A DNA stretch of 64,000 bases. It comes from Sipunculus nudus (taxonomy: Eukaryota; Annelida; Sipuncula; Golfingiida; Sipunculidae). Positions 1-11,235 of the stretch are shown piece by piece. The notes under the pieces are model-generated. The model ran no database searches and was not told the origin of the DNA. It saw only the letters and a program-made list of their open reading frames with translations. The stretch is taken from NCBI GenBank assembly GCA_026874595.1, contig CM049315.1, positions 70,441,916 to 70,505,915 of the forward strand. Reading direction: 5' to 3'. The position numbers and the translations under genes are program-made. The first letter of the stretch is position 1, and every line of letters starts with the position of its first letter.

Positions 1-499
1 TAACGATTAAGTTTTACTGTACCTATCTGCACATTGTCATACCTAGCATGATCTTTACCTGTATGAATAACCACTCATTTGAAAGATGTCTATGGAATCT
101 GACTAAGTTGTAAATATAATTATATTGCGTGCCGCACATACAGAATGCACTGGATGACAGAATACACCCACCATATCGCACCAAATGCTCCATCCGTCTG
201 CCCCAGGGGGTATAAGGATGACGTTTAGTTACGGCAACTTACGATAACTGCTTTAATGGCACGTGATCCATTGCATGCACTGGTTCACCGGGGGCTCTTG
301 TTTCACGATAGGGTATTAAAGACCACCGCCACTGCTAGCCTATAGACAGTCTGAGTAATACATGTCCGTGTGCATGATTAATCACTTTGGGGCTAATTTT
401 TGGCATGGCTGTTTTAAAGATATATCCTTTTTTTCTGTAAGTGCAACAGCGTGTTGGCGTGTAAATGATAACAGTTGTTTTATTCAGAACTAGACATAT
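1..499. other. No gene recognised
   Basis: AT-rich non-coding sequence at the left edge. I see no long open frame, RNA gene or known repeat in it. Confidence 0.5.
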
Positions 500-840
500 T
501 CATTCTGCAACCCGTGTTTAATTCACTCATTGGCCCAATATGCAAGGTCCATTAGTGCATATGTTCCTACAAGTGTTTGTCTTCACTTATTCGGCCTATA
601 TTACCATGTTCAATCGGGCATATGTGACTGCACCTTTGTGAATATCCCTGGAAGTCCTTCCTGGATCCAGATCATCAGCCGGACCCACACGAAAATCTAA
701 TCGATTCTCCATCGGCCCATTCCCAAGGTGCGCTTAAAATTCATGGGATTCCATTCAAGATTATGTGAGTTATCTTGTGAACAAACACAAAAACAGACAC
801 ACGAACGGGAATGAACGGATACCCTCCCGGCGGAGGCAAC
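500..840 (-). repeat. Dispersed repeat family R1, copy A
   Basis: Read on the minus strand, this is one of at least eight copies in the window of a roughly 350-bp dispersed repeat. Hallmarks in order are CGTGTGTGTTTGTTCAC, a segment like AATCATGAACGGAATCTC, a GATCCGGATC-type block, ATTCACAAATGTGCAGTCAC and a GGGCCGAA block. The other copies are near 27.2, 31.0, 39.8, 43.7, 57.5, 58.5 and 59.75 kb. Short open frames across it are repeat artefacts. No coding capacity is seen, so it is probably a non-autonomous mobile element of unknown class. Confidence 0.6.
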
Positions 841-1539
841 AAACGCAGCAGGCATTCTTGTATTGGAAATATACGTGTATATTGTCGCTTTTTATATGTC
901 ACTTGAGAGGGGGGTTTAAAGGTCGGGTAACAATGTGTCCTGCGTGTTCCACTTACCCGGTAAGTAATAAATCAGAACTCACAATTGACATGAAATGCAC
1001 AATAGTCATGTAATATAGCTTTACCTTAAAGGAATTTAATACGGGTGACTCTGTGACATAACTGTGTCATGGATCCGGAAAAATGGAAGCCATCTAAACT
1101 ACCGTCAATAGGAATTTGATATTGCAGGGGCGGATCCAGGGTTTTGAAAGGGGAGGACCCAACCCAGGAAGACTAATAAGGAAACCTTAACAGGTCTTCT
1201 TTTCCAAAAAGAGAGGCATGGAAAATTGGTTTTAAACTCTATAAAAAGGGCTTGTTGCGGCTAAAAAGGAGCGGGACCGAACCCCATAGATCCCACCCCC
1301 TTAGATCCACCACTGCCTTGCATCATTGAGAATTTTGTTAGCATTTAGCTTTTCTGTTCAATTCCGGTCGCCTCCAAGTGGATCCTTATTTGTTTAGTTT
1401 CTTTCTTCTGAGGTGTTGGGGGGGGGGGTCTTTTAGTGGTTTCGTAGGCGAAGGATCGATGCATGGGAGGGGAGGGGGGGCAAAAATGATACGGTTTGTT
1501 ACATTTCAATAACGTATTGTTTTCCTAGACAACTTAAGC

Positions 1540-1540
<1 letters not shown>
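841..1540. other. No gene recognised
   Basis: Non-coding sequence with G-runs near 1.42 and 1.47 kb. Nothing identifiable. Confidence 0.4.
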
Positions 1541-1593
<53 letters not shown>

Positions 1594-1712
1594 TGCAAGT
1601 TAACATTCATGACTTCCTTATTCAATTCCAAACGTATATATTTCTTAATGTCAAAAACAAAACATAAATAAACTAAGGGGAGTGCCATAAGTCGCAAATT
1701 CTCACCCCGCAA
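1541..1712. repeat. (TA)n array plus dispersed repeat arm
   Basis: A (TA)n array (1541-1591) is followed by about 120 bp (1592-1712) that recurs in reverse complement at 26896-27018, again next to a (TA)n array. The two copies lie about 25 kb apart in opposite orientations, upstream of and inside the same host gene. This looks like a repeat family that carries or inserts next to TA microsatellites. Confidence 0.65.
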
Positions 1713-2654
1713 GGGGAGATTTAATTATTTTGTTTATATGCAGAATATGACCTATATAGTAGCCTAGGTTACGCGAGGAACCAATAATTATAAGGCTTGT
1801 CAAACATAGAGATTTCCCACGCATATGAGTCAAATAATCATATCGTATACATAGATTACACAATGTCACAGCGGCGAGGCTGTCTGAATGAAAGCGTCTT
1901 TGTCATGGTATAACCCCGCATGGACGTGAATATACATATGAATATATATGAACAAGTGAAGCCAGGGTCACAGCACCTCCTATGTAACCCAAACGCGTAC
2001 CAACGTACTGTTTGGATATGCATGGATTGTTACGTTAAAAGACGCATGCCCAAGTGCTCTAGTCTCAATCCATTTGCCTGGCGAAACTTGCACTGTGACC
2101 GTCAGCGCACTTGCGTTGGTTGTTACTCTCCCGAACTGGGTCGCGTGAAACCAGTGTTAAACGAAGCATAAAACGAGAGAAAATTCCAGTAAGCTGGGAT
2201 GTATTTTTACGTTTTGGACAGCTAATTTACCAGTAGCGGTCAGGCGCTGACGAATTTTACATTGGGTGCGAGATCAGCTTCATTTCCAGCCAGACGGAAG
2301 TTCAAAGACCACCAATTTTCGGTTTCTGTGGGCGAGTCTTTTGGTTTGGAACCGGAAGTCGTTGGACCCTGGGTGAAATTAATCACACCGTTTCACCCCA
2401 TAAAATATGTGACGTATTTTACTGATGACAGTATAGTTTCTGATTCAGCCAAGGGATAAGGAGTTTAAATTGATCACATCTCCGATCCAGAATATCCGCC
2501 CAACGTCAAGTGAACCGTAGGGGACATTCTAACGTCACCTGTATGAAGGTCGCGTGCCTTTTAAGGCATGTTTGCATACTTCCTGAGTTAGGGCATCCCT
2601 ATATCGGTTATTAAGTTCATCGTGAGGACACTATAGTATTTGGTAAGGGGATCT
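1713..2654. other. Upstream region of the ankyrin/death-domain gene
   Basis: This stretch precedes the first coding exon and presumably holds its promoter and 5' UTR. I see no convincing TATA box. Open frames of 65-83 codons here have no recognisable homology and no supporting splice signals. Confidence 0.3.
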
Positions 2655-2669
2655 ATGCGGAGACACAAG

Positions 2670-2788
2670 ATGTCGTCACAGAAAACTACAGCGGGCTTGT
2701 TGTTTGGCGCTGTTGTTAAGAACGACAGTGAAGCTGTGCGCACAATACTTGATAACTGTAATCCTGCAGTATGGAGAGAAGTAATAAG
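2670..2788 (+). CDS. Ankyrin-repeat/death-domain protein, exon 1
   Basis: First coding exon of a three-exon gene (with 27511-27789 and 28138-29278) encoding about 512 aa. I chose the ATG at 2670 because it has A at -3 and G at -1. An in-frame ATG at 2655, giving 517 aa, has a weaker context. The exon ends at 2788 with AG|GTATGT, splitting an Arg codon in phase 2, and the next exon supplies the missing base, so the joined frame stays open. It encodes a helical N-terminal segment before the ankyrin repeats. The next intron is about 24.7 kb and is filled with repeats and a complete retrotransposon, so an extra small exon inside it cannot be excluded. Confidence 0.75.
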
Positions 2789-2895
2789 GTATGTATTAAA
2801 TGTATTTATAAATATTATTATATATGCATATATACTTATCTTTATTCAATAATTTGTTTTCATGCTTATAATATCCTATTCTATCAAAATCTATT

Positions 2896-2896
<1 letters not shown>

Positions 2897-2981
<85 letters not shown>
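2897..2981. repeat. Compound (AC)n(TA)n microsatellite
   Basis: About 45 bp of CA repeats run straight into about 40 bp of TA repeats. It forms the left border of the hammerhead-like segment at 3008-3053. Confidence 0.9.
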
Positions 2982-2982
<1 letters not shown>

Positions 2983-3007
2983 CACTGAAGAAAAACAACA
3001 TTATAGT

Positions 3008-3053
3008 TTCACAACAGTCTGTTTCACGGGATGCGACCCGATCATCAGGTGAA
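3008..3053 (-). ncRNA. Hammerhead ribozyme-like motif (type I)
   Basis: On the minus strand, TTCAC is followed by the conserved box CTGATGA. Next comes a stem II of CGGG/CCCG with a six-base loop, then GAAA, then a minimal stem III (ACA/TGT with a three-base loop), then T at the cleavage position, then GTGAA. GTGAA pairs perfectly with TTCAC to close a 5-bp stem I. All invariant core boxes are present. The flaw is a T-T mismatch at the base of stem II, where a G-C pair is usual. Short-stem-III hammerheads are known from Penelope-like elements and retrozymes. The motif sits between (AC)n(TA)n and (TA)n tracts, so it may be a remnant of such an element. Activity is unproven. Confidence 0.5.
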
Positions 3054-3104
3054 TGCGGTTAGAGTCGTTAGGCCGTAGAGCACATTTACAACAGAGGGTA
3101 ACTC

Positions 3105-3110
<6 letters not shown>

Positions 3111-3170
<60 letters not shown>
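3111..3170. repeat. (TA)n microsatellite
   Basis: Pure TA dinucleotide array bounding the right side of the hammerhead-like segment. Confidence 0.95.
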
Positions 3171-3174
<4 letters not shown>

Positions 3175-3299
3175 AAAAGTTAGTTCAAATGCAAATAACT
3201 AACTTTATACAAAACGAGGAAACTCCGCATCGAACAAAAGAATCGTGATCAGCTGTATGTGATTAATCGTATTGTTGATGATGATGATGATTATTACTA

Positions 3300-3300
<1 letters not shown>

Positions 3301-3345
<45 letters not shown>
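3301..3345. repeat. (TTA)n microsatellite
   Basis: Trinucleotide array of about 15 units. Confidence 0.95.
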
Positions 3346-3347
<2 letters not shown>

Positions 3348-3829
3348 CACTTTCACAAATGCGCGCTCCGATTTTATTTGCATTCATATTCTATTGTTAA
3401 ACTTGACTCTCACAAGGAAATTCATCGTTTCCAGAAGACTTGAAAAATGCACGTGGTTTGTAAGCGCAGTTAAGGCATTGAACTACAATAGGAAGACTCT
3501 TCTTGAAAATTCCAGTATTTTGAGGTGTGCGCAAAGTCTGGCAAATTTAAATAAAATGGAGAGAAAATGGAAAAGCCAGTGGATTGGATTTCAAGGATAG
3601 ATTGCTATAACCATGGCTATTGCAAAATAAAAAAGTAACAAGTTTATGATAATGCACAAAACAAGTATGTGATAATGGTATTATTACACGCTCCGGAAAT
3701 ACCTTTTTTTTAGAAGAAACAAGCAGAACACCTGCAACACGCAGTTCAAGCGTTTAGATCAATCTGCAGATTGTTGCTAGGAAACAATCGGCAAATGATG
3801 CCTATGAAAAAGTAAGTGAGAAAGGATGA

Positions 3830-4080
3830 TAGAGCAATTTGCATGTGCTGCACCATCAAAGTTGAATAAGTTACCAGCCAATATCAGAGATGCTTACTTC
3901 CTCAAATGATTCAAATCAAAGTTGAAGACATATCTGATTGCATGTGCTTACTTGTAATGATTTTAAATATCTAGGATTTAATATCATATCATATAGTGTG
4001 CTATTTTATGTAATGCGCCTCGAGGGGTTTTATTACTGGATATGTTGCGCAATATAAATAAATATGCTTATGCTTGAAAA
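3830..4080 (+). mobile_element. LINE 3' end fragment
   Basis: One frame reads as the C-terminal tail typical of CR1/jockey-like reverse transcriptase proteins: an AAPSKLNKLPANIRDA-like segment followed by FKSKLKTYL, with one internal stop. It ends in ATATAAATAAATATGC, a tail style common for such elements. It is 5'-truncated and dead, inserted in the first intron of the host gene. Confidence 0.6.
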
Positions 4081-4456
4081 GGAGTGTGTCTATAGTTTGA
4101 TATTACCAACAATGTCATTATCAAGCGACTTCAAAAATTAATCCAGATTTTCTCAGATATGTTTTCTCATAGCTCCTTCCATATACAAATACAGTGAAAC
4201 CTCAACATTATGACCACCAACGGGACCTTGAAAATAAAGTCGTTATTTTGAAGTGGTAGTTCAAACGAGATGGTCATTATGAGAGGTTTTATTGTATATG
4301 ATCAAGAAACTTTGGTTCTGATACAAATTTCTAACATATTTTGTTTAGAGAGATTTTTTGTCTTCACATAAATGATTTTCACTCGCGATACATTTAAAGG
4401 ATATTTTAAATCTAATAAACCTGTAATCCGGCAAAAATGTGGATAATTGGGCCCAC

Positions 4457-6002
4457 CTTTTTAGCTCAGCTGACTATAAGTCATCTGAGCTATAGTCGTG
4501 GTCCTTTGTCCGTCGTCCGTCCGTTAACAGGGCACGTTTTAAAACCGTTGGACCTACGAATCCAAAATTCTGCATACCAATAGATGTCCCCAGAATCTCC
4601 TACCATACCGAAAATTGGGTCATTAGGACTTCGTTCCTTCGAGATATTAAGGAAAACCTCTGTTTTCCATAAAAAAGCCATTGTTACACTTCAAAGCTGC
4701 CTAATATCAAAACCACTGATCTGTTTTTGATCATATTTAGTATTCATATTTTTCCATACATTTTCTGTGCACATAGCAAGAATTAGGTTAGTATTGGGTA
4801 TTATTTTGAAGTTATGGGCCCAAATATAATGCAGTTTCTTAAAAATCAGGAAATGTATTTGCTCACTTAACATGAGAATTGCTGAAGCTGGAGACTTTTT
4901 TTTCAGGAATATAACTTTATTTAATCAAGATTCAATTGTTTACCCAAAATTAGATCTGAATTTTTCAAATTTTTCAAGTTATTAGCATAAATAAAAAATC
5001 AATACCTTAAATTTTGTCCAACTTTGGCAATGGCACGTTTTTTCCCTGTAAGCACTGTTGATTTAATTTTCACAGCATATATACATAAGGATTCAATATT
5101 TTAAAATCTGAAATTTCAAAGGAATTGTTTGAAAAGAGTAGCTTTTATTAAAGTTTTCATACACCATGTCAAGTGTTGTTTACATGTGGCCCACCTAGTA
5201 ATACAGTCTTCACTTGCATTATGTAACCCACCCCAGGCAGCTTGCCTTGGCTGAGCTTGGCCACTACTAGCAGGCTTCCCCTCTGCCCTGCACTCCCCCC
5301 CCCTCCCAGCTGGTGCATAAACTAGATGAATGTTATAATTTTCTGTATTTTATTTTATTTTTGGCTATGCTACATTTTAGATTTTGTATTGTACCACCAG
5401 GGTTACAATGATTAAAGTGCACATTTAATTGTGTCCACAAAGTGATGTATTGCTATGAAAGTGTGGATGTTCATCAGAGTGCTCATTAAAGATTTTAATT
5501 TGTTTGACTTATAACTCATGGTTGTATCAGTTGTTACATGATACTGGCTAAATAATCAAAATTTATATTGCTGATCTTTTATTTCAGTTCATAAAATTAA
5601 ACATTCCCAACTCCAGTTTGCTCCTGGTATAATATATTGGGTGTTTTGATCCTTGGATTAATTTTAACACATGTATTAGTTTCATAGTTGAGAATACTTT
5701 TCTTTTTTCCTGATACCATTTAAAAAAATATAAATATTTAAATTTTTCCTGTTAGTGCTGTGGATTTAATTTTCACAGCATGTACACAATAGCATTTCAT
5801 CTGTTAAAATCTGAAATTTGAAACTAATTGATCAAAAACTGTGGATTTTATTCAAGTTTCCAGGTACCAAGTCTTCATTGTTTACATCAGGTCAGTATAA
5901 ATGCAGTGTACTGGGCAGTTACATAACACCTTCAGGTCTGACCTACTGCCACTGTGAGTGTCTGGGTCAGGCTGGGTCAGGCAGTAATTACCAGAGAGCC
6001 TC

Positions 6003-6041
<39 letters not shown>

Positions 6042-6067
6042 GGCAGTCCAGCTCTCTCTTTCTCTCT

Positions 6068-6105
<38 letters not shown>

Positions 6106-6126
6106 CTTTTTCTCTTTATCTCTCCA

Positions 6127-6188
<62 letters not shown>

Positions 6189-7577
6189 ACCCTTATTGCC
6201 TCCCTTCCTCCCTCCATCCCATTCTGTTGACAGGTACTATAAACTAGATACATTAGCTATAAATGTTGATGCAATTTAGAAATGTGAATCAACTGAAATA
6301 TTCACAATCACATGTATGTTATACTGTAAATTTATAATAACATTCGTAAACCTGGATAAAAATTATGTTATGAAAAAAAAGGAATAAAGGCAAATATTGT
6401 TAATTTTTTATTGGCTCAGTAGAATGGGGAAAAATGATTTGCTTTGTTTCTCCATCTTTCTGCCTGTTTTAAATATTTAATGTTCATGAATAAATTTTTT
6501 TTTATAAGCACTGTTGAATTAAATTTCATATCCTGTATGTATATGCAAGGGTGTTGTAACTCTCACCATCCCCTTCTTCATCCCACTGAGGCTTTGCTCC
6601 TTGGCACTGTAAACAATAGTTCTATGGCTATATAGCATAAAATTTAATAATTAAAGAAAATATCTACAGAGAGACAGAGGCGTTGTAACTCTGATCATAA
6701 CACAACACCCCCCCCCCCCCCCCCCAATCAAGTCATTGCACCTGTGGAGTGGGGACGTTATGGCAAATGTATACATATCATAAAATTGATAAAAAAGGTT
6801 TACCAAATAAATTGGATCTCATCAGACAAATGTGTAAACTGTTGAACTGTCAACAGCTTATCAAAAATGTAACCAATGGAAAGGCATGATCAGATCTAAA
6901 ATATTATTTGCAACATTTTCTTCAATCATATAAACCAACCATGGCCCAAATTACCTATTCCTCTCTATTCAAACTTTATCTACATTTCATCATATTTTTA
7001 ATATTTTAACCTTCTAGGTGGTTCAGTACTGTTGACCATTTGTCCATAGGTACCTATGTACATGCCAGAAATTATGTCAGTATTATGTAATATGTAGACG
7101 TGAGGGTCATCAAAATAATGTACCTTGTCAAGACCGATCTTGTCAAGATATCATGTCATACAGTCACAAATTCATAAATCCCCTCATCAGCATAGTTTTT
7201 CATAACCTTGTATCTGTCAAATTGAAATCTTGCAGTTTTCCATACACTATAGATCCTTCAAGAAATAGCCTTATCATCATTATACCACTGCTTAGTATAC
7301 TGTCATTGAATTCATATTTGCTCAAATAAATTTTTTTTTTCGACCCCTCCCAAATAAATAAAAAATAAACCACTATATTTTACTCCATATTAATCCATCA
7401 GTCAGATTATTTCATATATCATTTACTCACATATTATATTATATTCCTTTATAAAAGCCCAACATGACCATGATATTCATAAGCTTTTTCTACTCAATAT
7501 AGTAATAGTATAACAATGGTGATACATTTATAGTCCAATCATGATCAGCTGAGCGCCGTGACCCATGGGTCCCTTGT
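4457..7577. repeat. Long bivalve-type dispersed repeat
   Basis: It starts with TTTTTAGCTCAGCTGA and a run of CGTCCGTCCGT, and ends with GATCAGCTGAGCGCCG and then GGGTCCCTTGTTAA. I recognise this start/end pair, from general knowledge, as a common large repeat of bivalve genomes. An internal module is present three times: the segment with TTGATTTAATTTTCACAGCAT near 5.05 kb and diverged copies near 5.76 and 6.51 kb. I see no long coding frame that is not microsatellite. The class is uncertain. Confidence 0.45.
6001..6184. repeat. (CT)n microsatellite, interrupted
   Basis: Three long CT tracts separated by short interruptions. Open frames in several frames here (poly Leu-Ser or poly Arg-Glu) are artefacts of the repeat. 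Confidence 0.95.
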
Positions 7578-7756
7578 TAATATAAAGCAGTTGAATACCA
7601 ATATACCGGGGACATCTCTACACTGATAGGCCTACACTGAGCATGCATAGCGTATTGATTTGTATCGATACATCGGCATACATGCATCCACCCGGTATTT
7701 ATGGATATATGTAATATATCTATATTTTTTATTTCATATATATAAACATAAACATG

Positions 7757-7816
<60 letters not shown>

Positions 7817-8661
7817 CATATATATGTATTATCCTAATCAGTTTTCATATACTGAGGAGGCACCTGCCTCATAAACGTGCCATAATGCAAGTACGGACAA
7901 ACCAGGTCAAGCTGAACTGCGGTGTCGCGTCTGAGAAGTAAAGAAAAAAGAACTGCATGGGATTATGTATAGTGCCGAGACGGCCATAAATACTTGTATA
8001 TATGGGCCCCTACATTGTACATGACATTGTCTAAGACCATATATAAGCAGATTCGTTCCATGTTTTTCACAATGAACAGTAAATACTCTGTTGTACACTT
8101 CTGGAATATTCAGCGGTGGTTCTAATAACTCAAACCCACCCACTAGTGAAATAATAGATCTTTTCTGCATCAGTGATAGTAAAAAATAAAACAAGGAAAA
8201 TACAGCAGTAGGTTTGCTATGAATGCCTGTATGTATAAAGCACGGCAGGGGCCTTCCTAATTTACTCTCTGTACGAAACAAACAAAGCGGCTGATGTATG
8301 TGCCGGATCATGATGTACTGCATGAGATGCGAGGAAATCCCGACTGAAGTAATCTCGGCTCGGTTTGTTCGTCGGTCCGACTTCCAAATGACCCAACATC
8401 CTTAGCCGCCTGACCAATGAGCTGACGGGTTATAGGATTTAAAGTGTTCAGGGTTTCCGATCGTCCGTCAAGGATTCTCGCGATTTATATAAAGAACTGT
8501 CCCAAATTTATTAGAAATGATGGACTTTTTTGGTGTTCGGCATATATTATAATGTAGAGAGATGTTTGAATAGCCATGCTGATTAATTGTATATAAGGAT
8601 GGAACATGACGATTTTTTTCTGTGTATTCATGTTCGTTCTCTATACAATGAACCAGCTTGA

Positions 8662-8664
<3 letters not shown>
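7578..8664. other. No gene recognised; TA tracts
   Basis: Contains an interrupted TA-rich tract (about 7740-7825). A minus-strand open frame of 138 codons (7907-8323) has no recognisable domain and no splice context. I do not call it a gene. Confidence 0.4.

Positions 8665-8733
<69 letters not shown>
8665..8733. repeat. (TA)n target of retrotransposon insertion
   Basis: Two TA arrays lie directly against the left LTR. More TA repeats follow the right LTR at 17560-17571, so the element interrupts one TA array. Confidence 0.9.
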
Positions 8734-9389
8734 TGTAACACCTGGGGGTTGGGGTTACGTGGGTGTAGGTTCAGGGTTCACTGAGTGCGAACGCCCGAGT
8801 GCGATGTCGCAATACATGCAAACATTCTCGCAGATGCATACACAACTTTAGATTCCAAATTGGTAGTAAACTCTTTATATATACTATTAAAATAAACTTA
8901 CATAGTCTGAATGATGACTAGGTCGACATGCGTGATGACAGATGCAGTCTCCAACAACAGAGTAATTGGCAAAGTCGAGGGATGATGCGGTTCGCTGGCG
9001 CAGTAATAATTCCGTCAAACAAGTCCGAATATCCAGAAATACAGGCAGTTGTATAATCAAACAGAAAAAAGGTACTCCAAAAATAATTATCAAAGTCTCC
9101 TCTAAATGCTGATGTGGTGCGAGCTGAAGCAAGTACGAACTGTCTCTCCCCCCAAGCTAGGCGGGCCCTTTATATAGCCTCTGACCCCCTGCTGTCCGGC
9201 ACGTCTTCCGCCCCAGCGGTAGCCGCCCAGCCCGGTTTCCCTGCTCCGGATAACGGCCGGTCATCACTGACCTAGTGACTGCCCTCAACGAGTGATTACA
9301 TAATGTTTACTCGCAGCATACCCCGGCATCGCGCACCTGCGAGCCACCAAGCGCTGGCTGCTCTCGCATACAGCCTGGTATTCGTTACA
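8734..9389 (-). repeat. 3' LTR of LTR-1
   Basis: 656 bp, starting TGTAACACC and ending TTCGTTACA on the + strand. Read on the element's strand it contains a TATAAAG box near 9170. The polypurine tract adjoins its inner edge. Confidence 0.95.
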
Positions 9390-9402
9390 TTTCCCTCCCA
9401 CC
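9390..9402 (-). other. Polypurine tract of LTR-1
   Basis: On the element strand GGTGGGAGGGAAA lies directly against the 3' LTR. This is the expected position for the plus-strand priming site. Confidence 0.85.
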
Positions 9403-9779
9403 TTAAAGAATTGTAGCACAGCGAAAATTACCTCATCCCTCAACCTCGCCTGAAATGATAAAATCAACAAGTAATCATTATGCAAATATATGAGATACAG
9501 CAATCAAGAAATGTATGTATAAAGAAATAAGTCCACGTATACGATAAATCTAAATACGACTCATCCATTTGTATCGAATGTTCTGGATAAACAACATCTC
9601 CGAAAATAGTTTGAAGGCACATGGTTAACACTGAGTTCTATAGTTCTTGTTCCTTTAACTAATAAAACACTACCATTTACATAATCCTTTGTTCGTATAA
9701 TCCTTTGGTACAAACGCGCAAAATCACATATCCGAACACAACTTTGGTATAATTCCTGGAGAAACAAATAAAATTGAGC

Positions 9780-10095
9780 ACTGAACAAAATCACTAGTAT
9801 TATCCTTTGGTAAATCCACAAAATCGAACATCCAAATGAACGTAATGGTATAATCCTTTGGTAAATTCACAAACAAAATCACTGGTATAATCCTTGGGTA
9901 AATCCAAAAACATATCACTGGTATAATCCTTGGGTAAATCCAGAAACATATCACTGGTATAATCCTTTGGTAAATTCACAAACAAAATCACTGGTATAAT
10001 CCTTGGGTAAATCCAGAAACATATCACTGGTATAATCCTTGGGGTAAATTCACAAACAAAATCACTGGTATAATCCTTGGGTAAATTCAGAGACT
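9780..10095. repeat. 36-37-bp minisatellite inside LTR-1
   Basis: About eight imperfect units of 36-37 bp, each containing TGGTATAATCC followed by TTGGGTAAATCC or TTTGGTAAATTCAC. The array lies between the third ORF and the polypurine tract. Where the unit is exactly 36 bp the minus strand reads as a 12-residue repeat (LPKDYTSD core). I regard the open frames as a by-product. Confidence 0.85.
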
Positions 10096-10160
10096 CGTGA
10101 AACTCCGTCCTTTGGTCTTCTCTTTAGGTGTTTTGAACGCCCAGTCACTGTTTTCATTGC

Positions 10161-11135
10161 TCAATCACTGTTTGTTAGGCAACCGTTTAGGGCCTTCGCC
10201 ACTTCATCAAATTGTTTCTGCCTCCTTAATAATCGTTTAATTTCTTCTCTTTGTAACTTCTCCAGTCGGTTTCGAACCCTTTCCCTCATCTTCATCCACG
10301 CATCCAGCCCCTCTTTAAAGTAATGTACTTGGGCGTCGCTTTCGTTTATCAATTCTTCAAGCCCTTTTTGATCCGTTGGGAGGGGGTACGGAAGACTGAA
10401 TCTTGCTTTGGCTTCGTCTGAGGGATGATCTCTCCACGGGAAGGGTGCCCCTTCAACCAATCCCAGAGATGGTCTGGTTGATATTCCTCTTCGTTTAACG
10501 TTTCCCTCCTCAGACTCTGAGGCTGTATCAAAGGTCTTCCTTTTCTCCAGAGCCTTGGTTTGTTTCCTTATCAGCTCGATTTGTTGTTCATGCTGATGGG
10601 TTGTAATGCCGAACAAGATGTCCGGGTGTAGTGCGTAGGGTGCCGGGTTGACAAACTTCGTGTTGTCCTTCAACTCCATCCCGGCCTCTCTGGCTGTCCG
10701 ATCGGCCTCCTCGAAGTGGAGACGGTGGTGTATCCCGGTAAGATGTTTTCTTAGGTCTGTCTTTCTTTTATACATCCTGCCGCATGCTTTGCAGAGTGAG
10801 TAATAACACATGGGTAGGTGCACTTCTCTCCAGTGCCTCACCAGGGCTCTGACGTCCATGCATCTTGGTTTTAGGCAGGATTCGACGGGGCATATCATAG
10901 GTCCGCCCTCCCATGTGACCAGCTTGGTTGAGCTTGTCTCTGTATCCTCTGACGCCTTCTGCGCTTTTTCGTTATCCGAATTCCTCTCTGTAATTTCCTT
11001 TGCCTGGTCATCTACACTGGAGTCTCTGGGGAAGAGCAGGTCCTCGCTGGTGGTGAGACGGTGCTCGGCGTAGGACTCTTCAAACTCCGGTTGCCAGTAG
11101 TCGTCGAAGAGGTTGAGCACTTCGGTTCCATCCAT
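10161..11135 (-). CDS. Retrotransposon ORF3: two-C2H2 zinc-finger protein
   Basis: 324 aa in the place where retroviruses and errantiviruses carry env. It has an acidic Ser/Glu-rich N-terminus and two C2H2 zinc fingers. Finger 1 uses C82, C87, H101 and H106; finger 2 uses C115, C118, H131 and H136. A basic region and a charged coiled-coil-like C-terminus (about 285-315) follow. No signal peptide or membrane segment is visible, so it is not an envelope protein. Nucleic-acid binding is inferred from the fingers. Just upstream of the ATG, TTTTTTATAACAG|G (exon start 11148) is a good splice acceptor, suggesting a spliced subgenomic mRNA. The ORF is intact. Whether it is typical of this lineage or a captured host gene is unknown. 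Confidence 0.8.
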   Translation of the reverse strand: MDGTEVLNLFDDYWQPEFEESYAEHRLTTSEDLLFPRDSSVDDQAKEITERNSDNEKAQKASEDTETSSTKLVTWEGGPMICPVESCLKPRCMDVRALVRHWREVHLPMCYYSLCKACGRMYKRKTDLRKHLTGIHHRLHFEEADRTAREAGMELKDNTKFVNPAPYALHPDILFGITTHQHEQQIELIRKQTKALEKRKTFDTASESEEGNVKRRGISTRPSLGLVEGAPFPWRDHPSDEAKARFSLPYPLPTDQKGLEELINESDAQVHYFKEGLDAWMKMRERVRNRLEKLQREEIKRLLRRQKQFDEVAKALNGCLTNSD

Positions 11136-11235
11136 GTTGACTGCTGTCCTGTTATAAAAAAGAATTGCGATTATAATAATTGTTTAAAATAGTTGATTTC
11201 AAGTGTATACTTGGTTATAAATATATACTTGTTTT

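Noticed and set aside
670-695. Hammerhead-like CTGATGATCTGGATCCAGGAAG
   Set aside because: It has GAAG instead of GAAA, no stem III, and other copies of the same repeat lack the CTGATGA box.
5818-6279. Long open frames on both strands
   Set aside because: They come from the (CT)n microsatellite and give only Leu-Ser or Arg-Glu repeats.
7907-8323. 138-codon minus-strand frame
   Set aside because: No recognisable domain, no codon or splice context, and it lies among repeats. It is within chance for this much sequence.
10161-11135. ORF3 as an envelope gene
   Set aside because: No signal peptide, membrane anchor or cleavage site is visible; it has two C2H2 zinc fingers instead.
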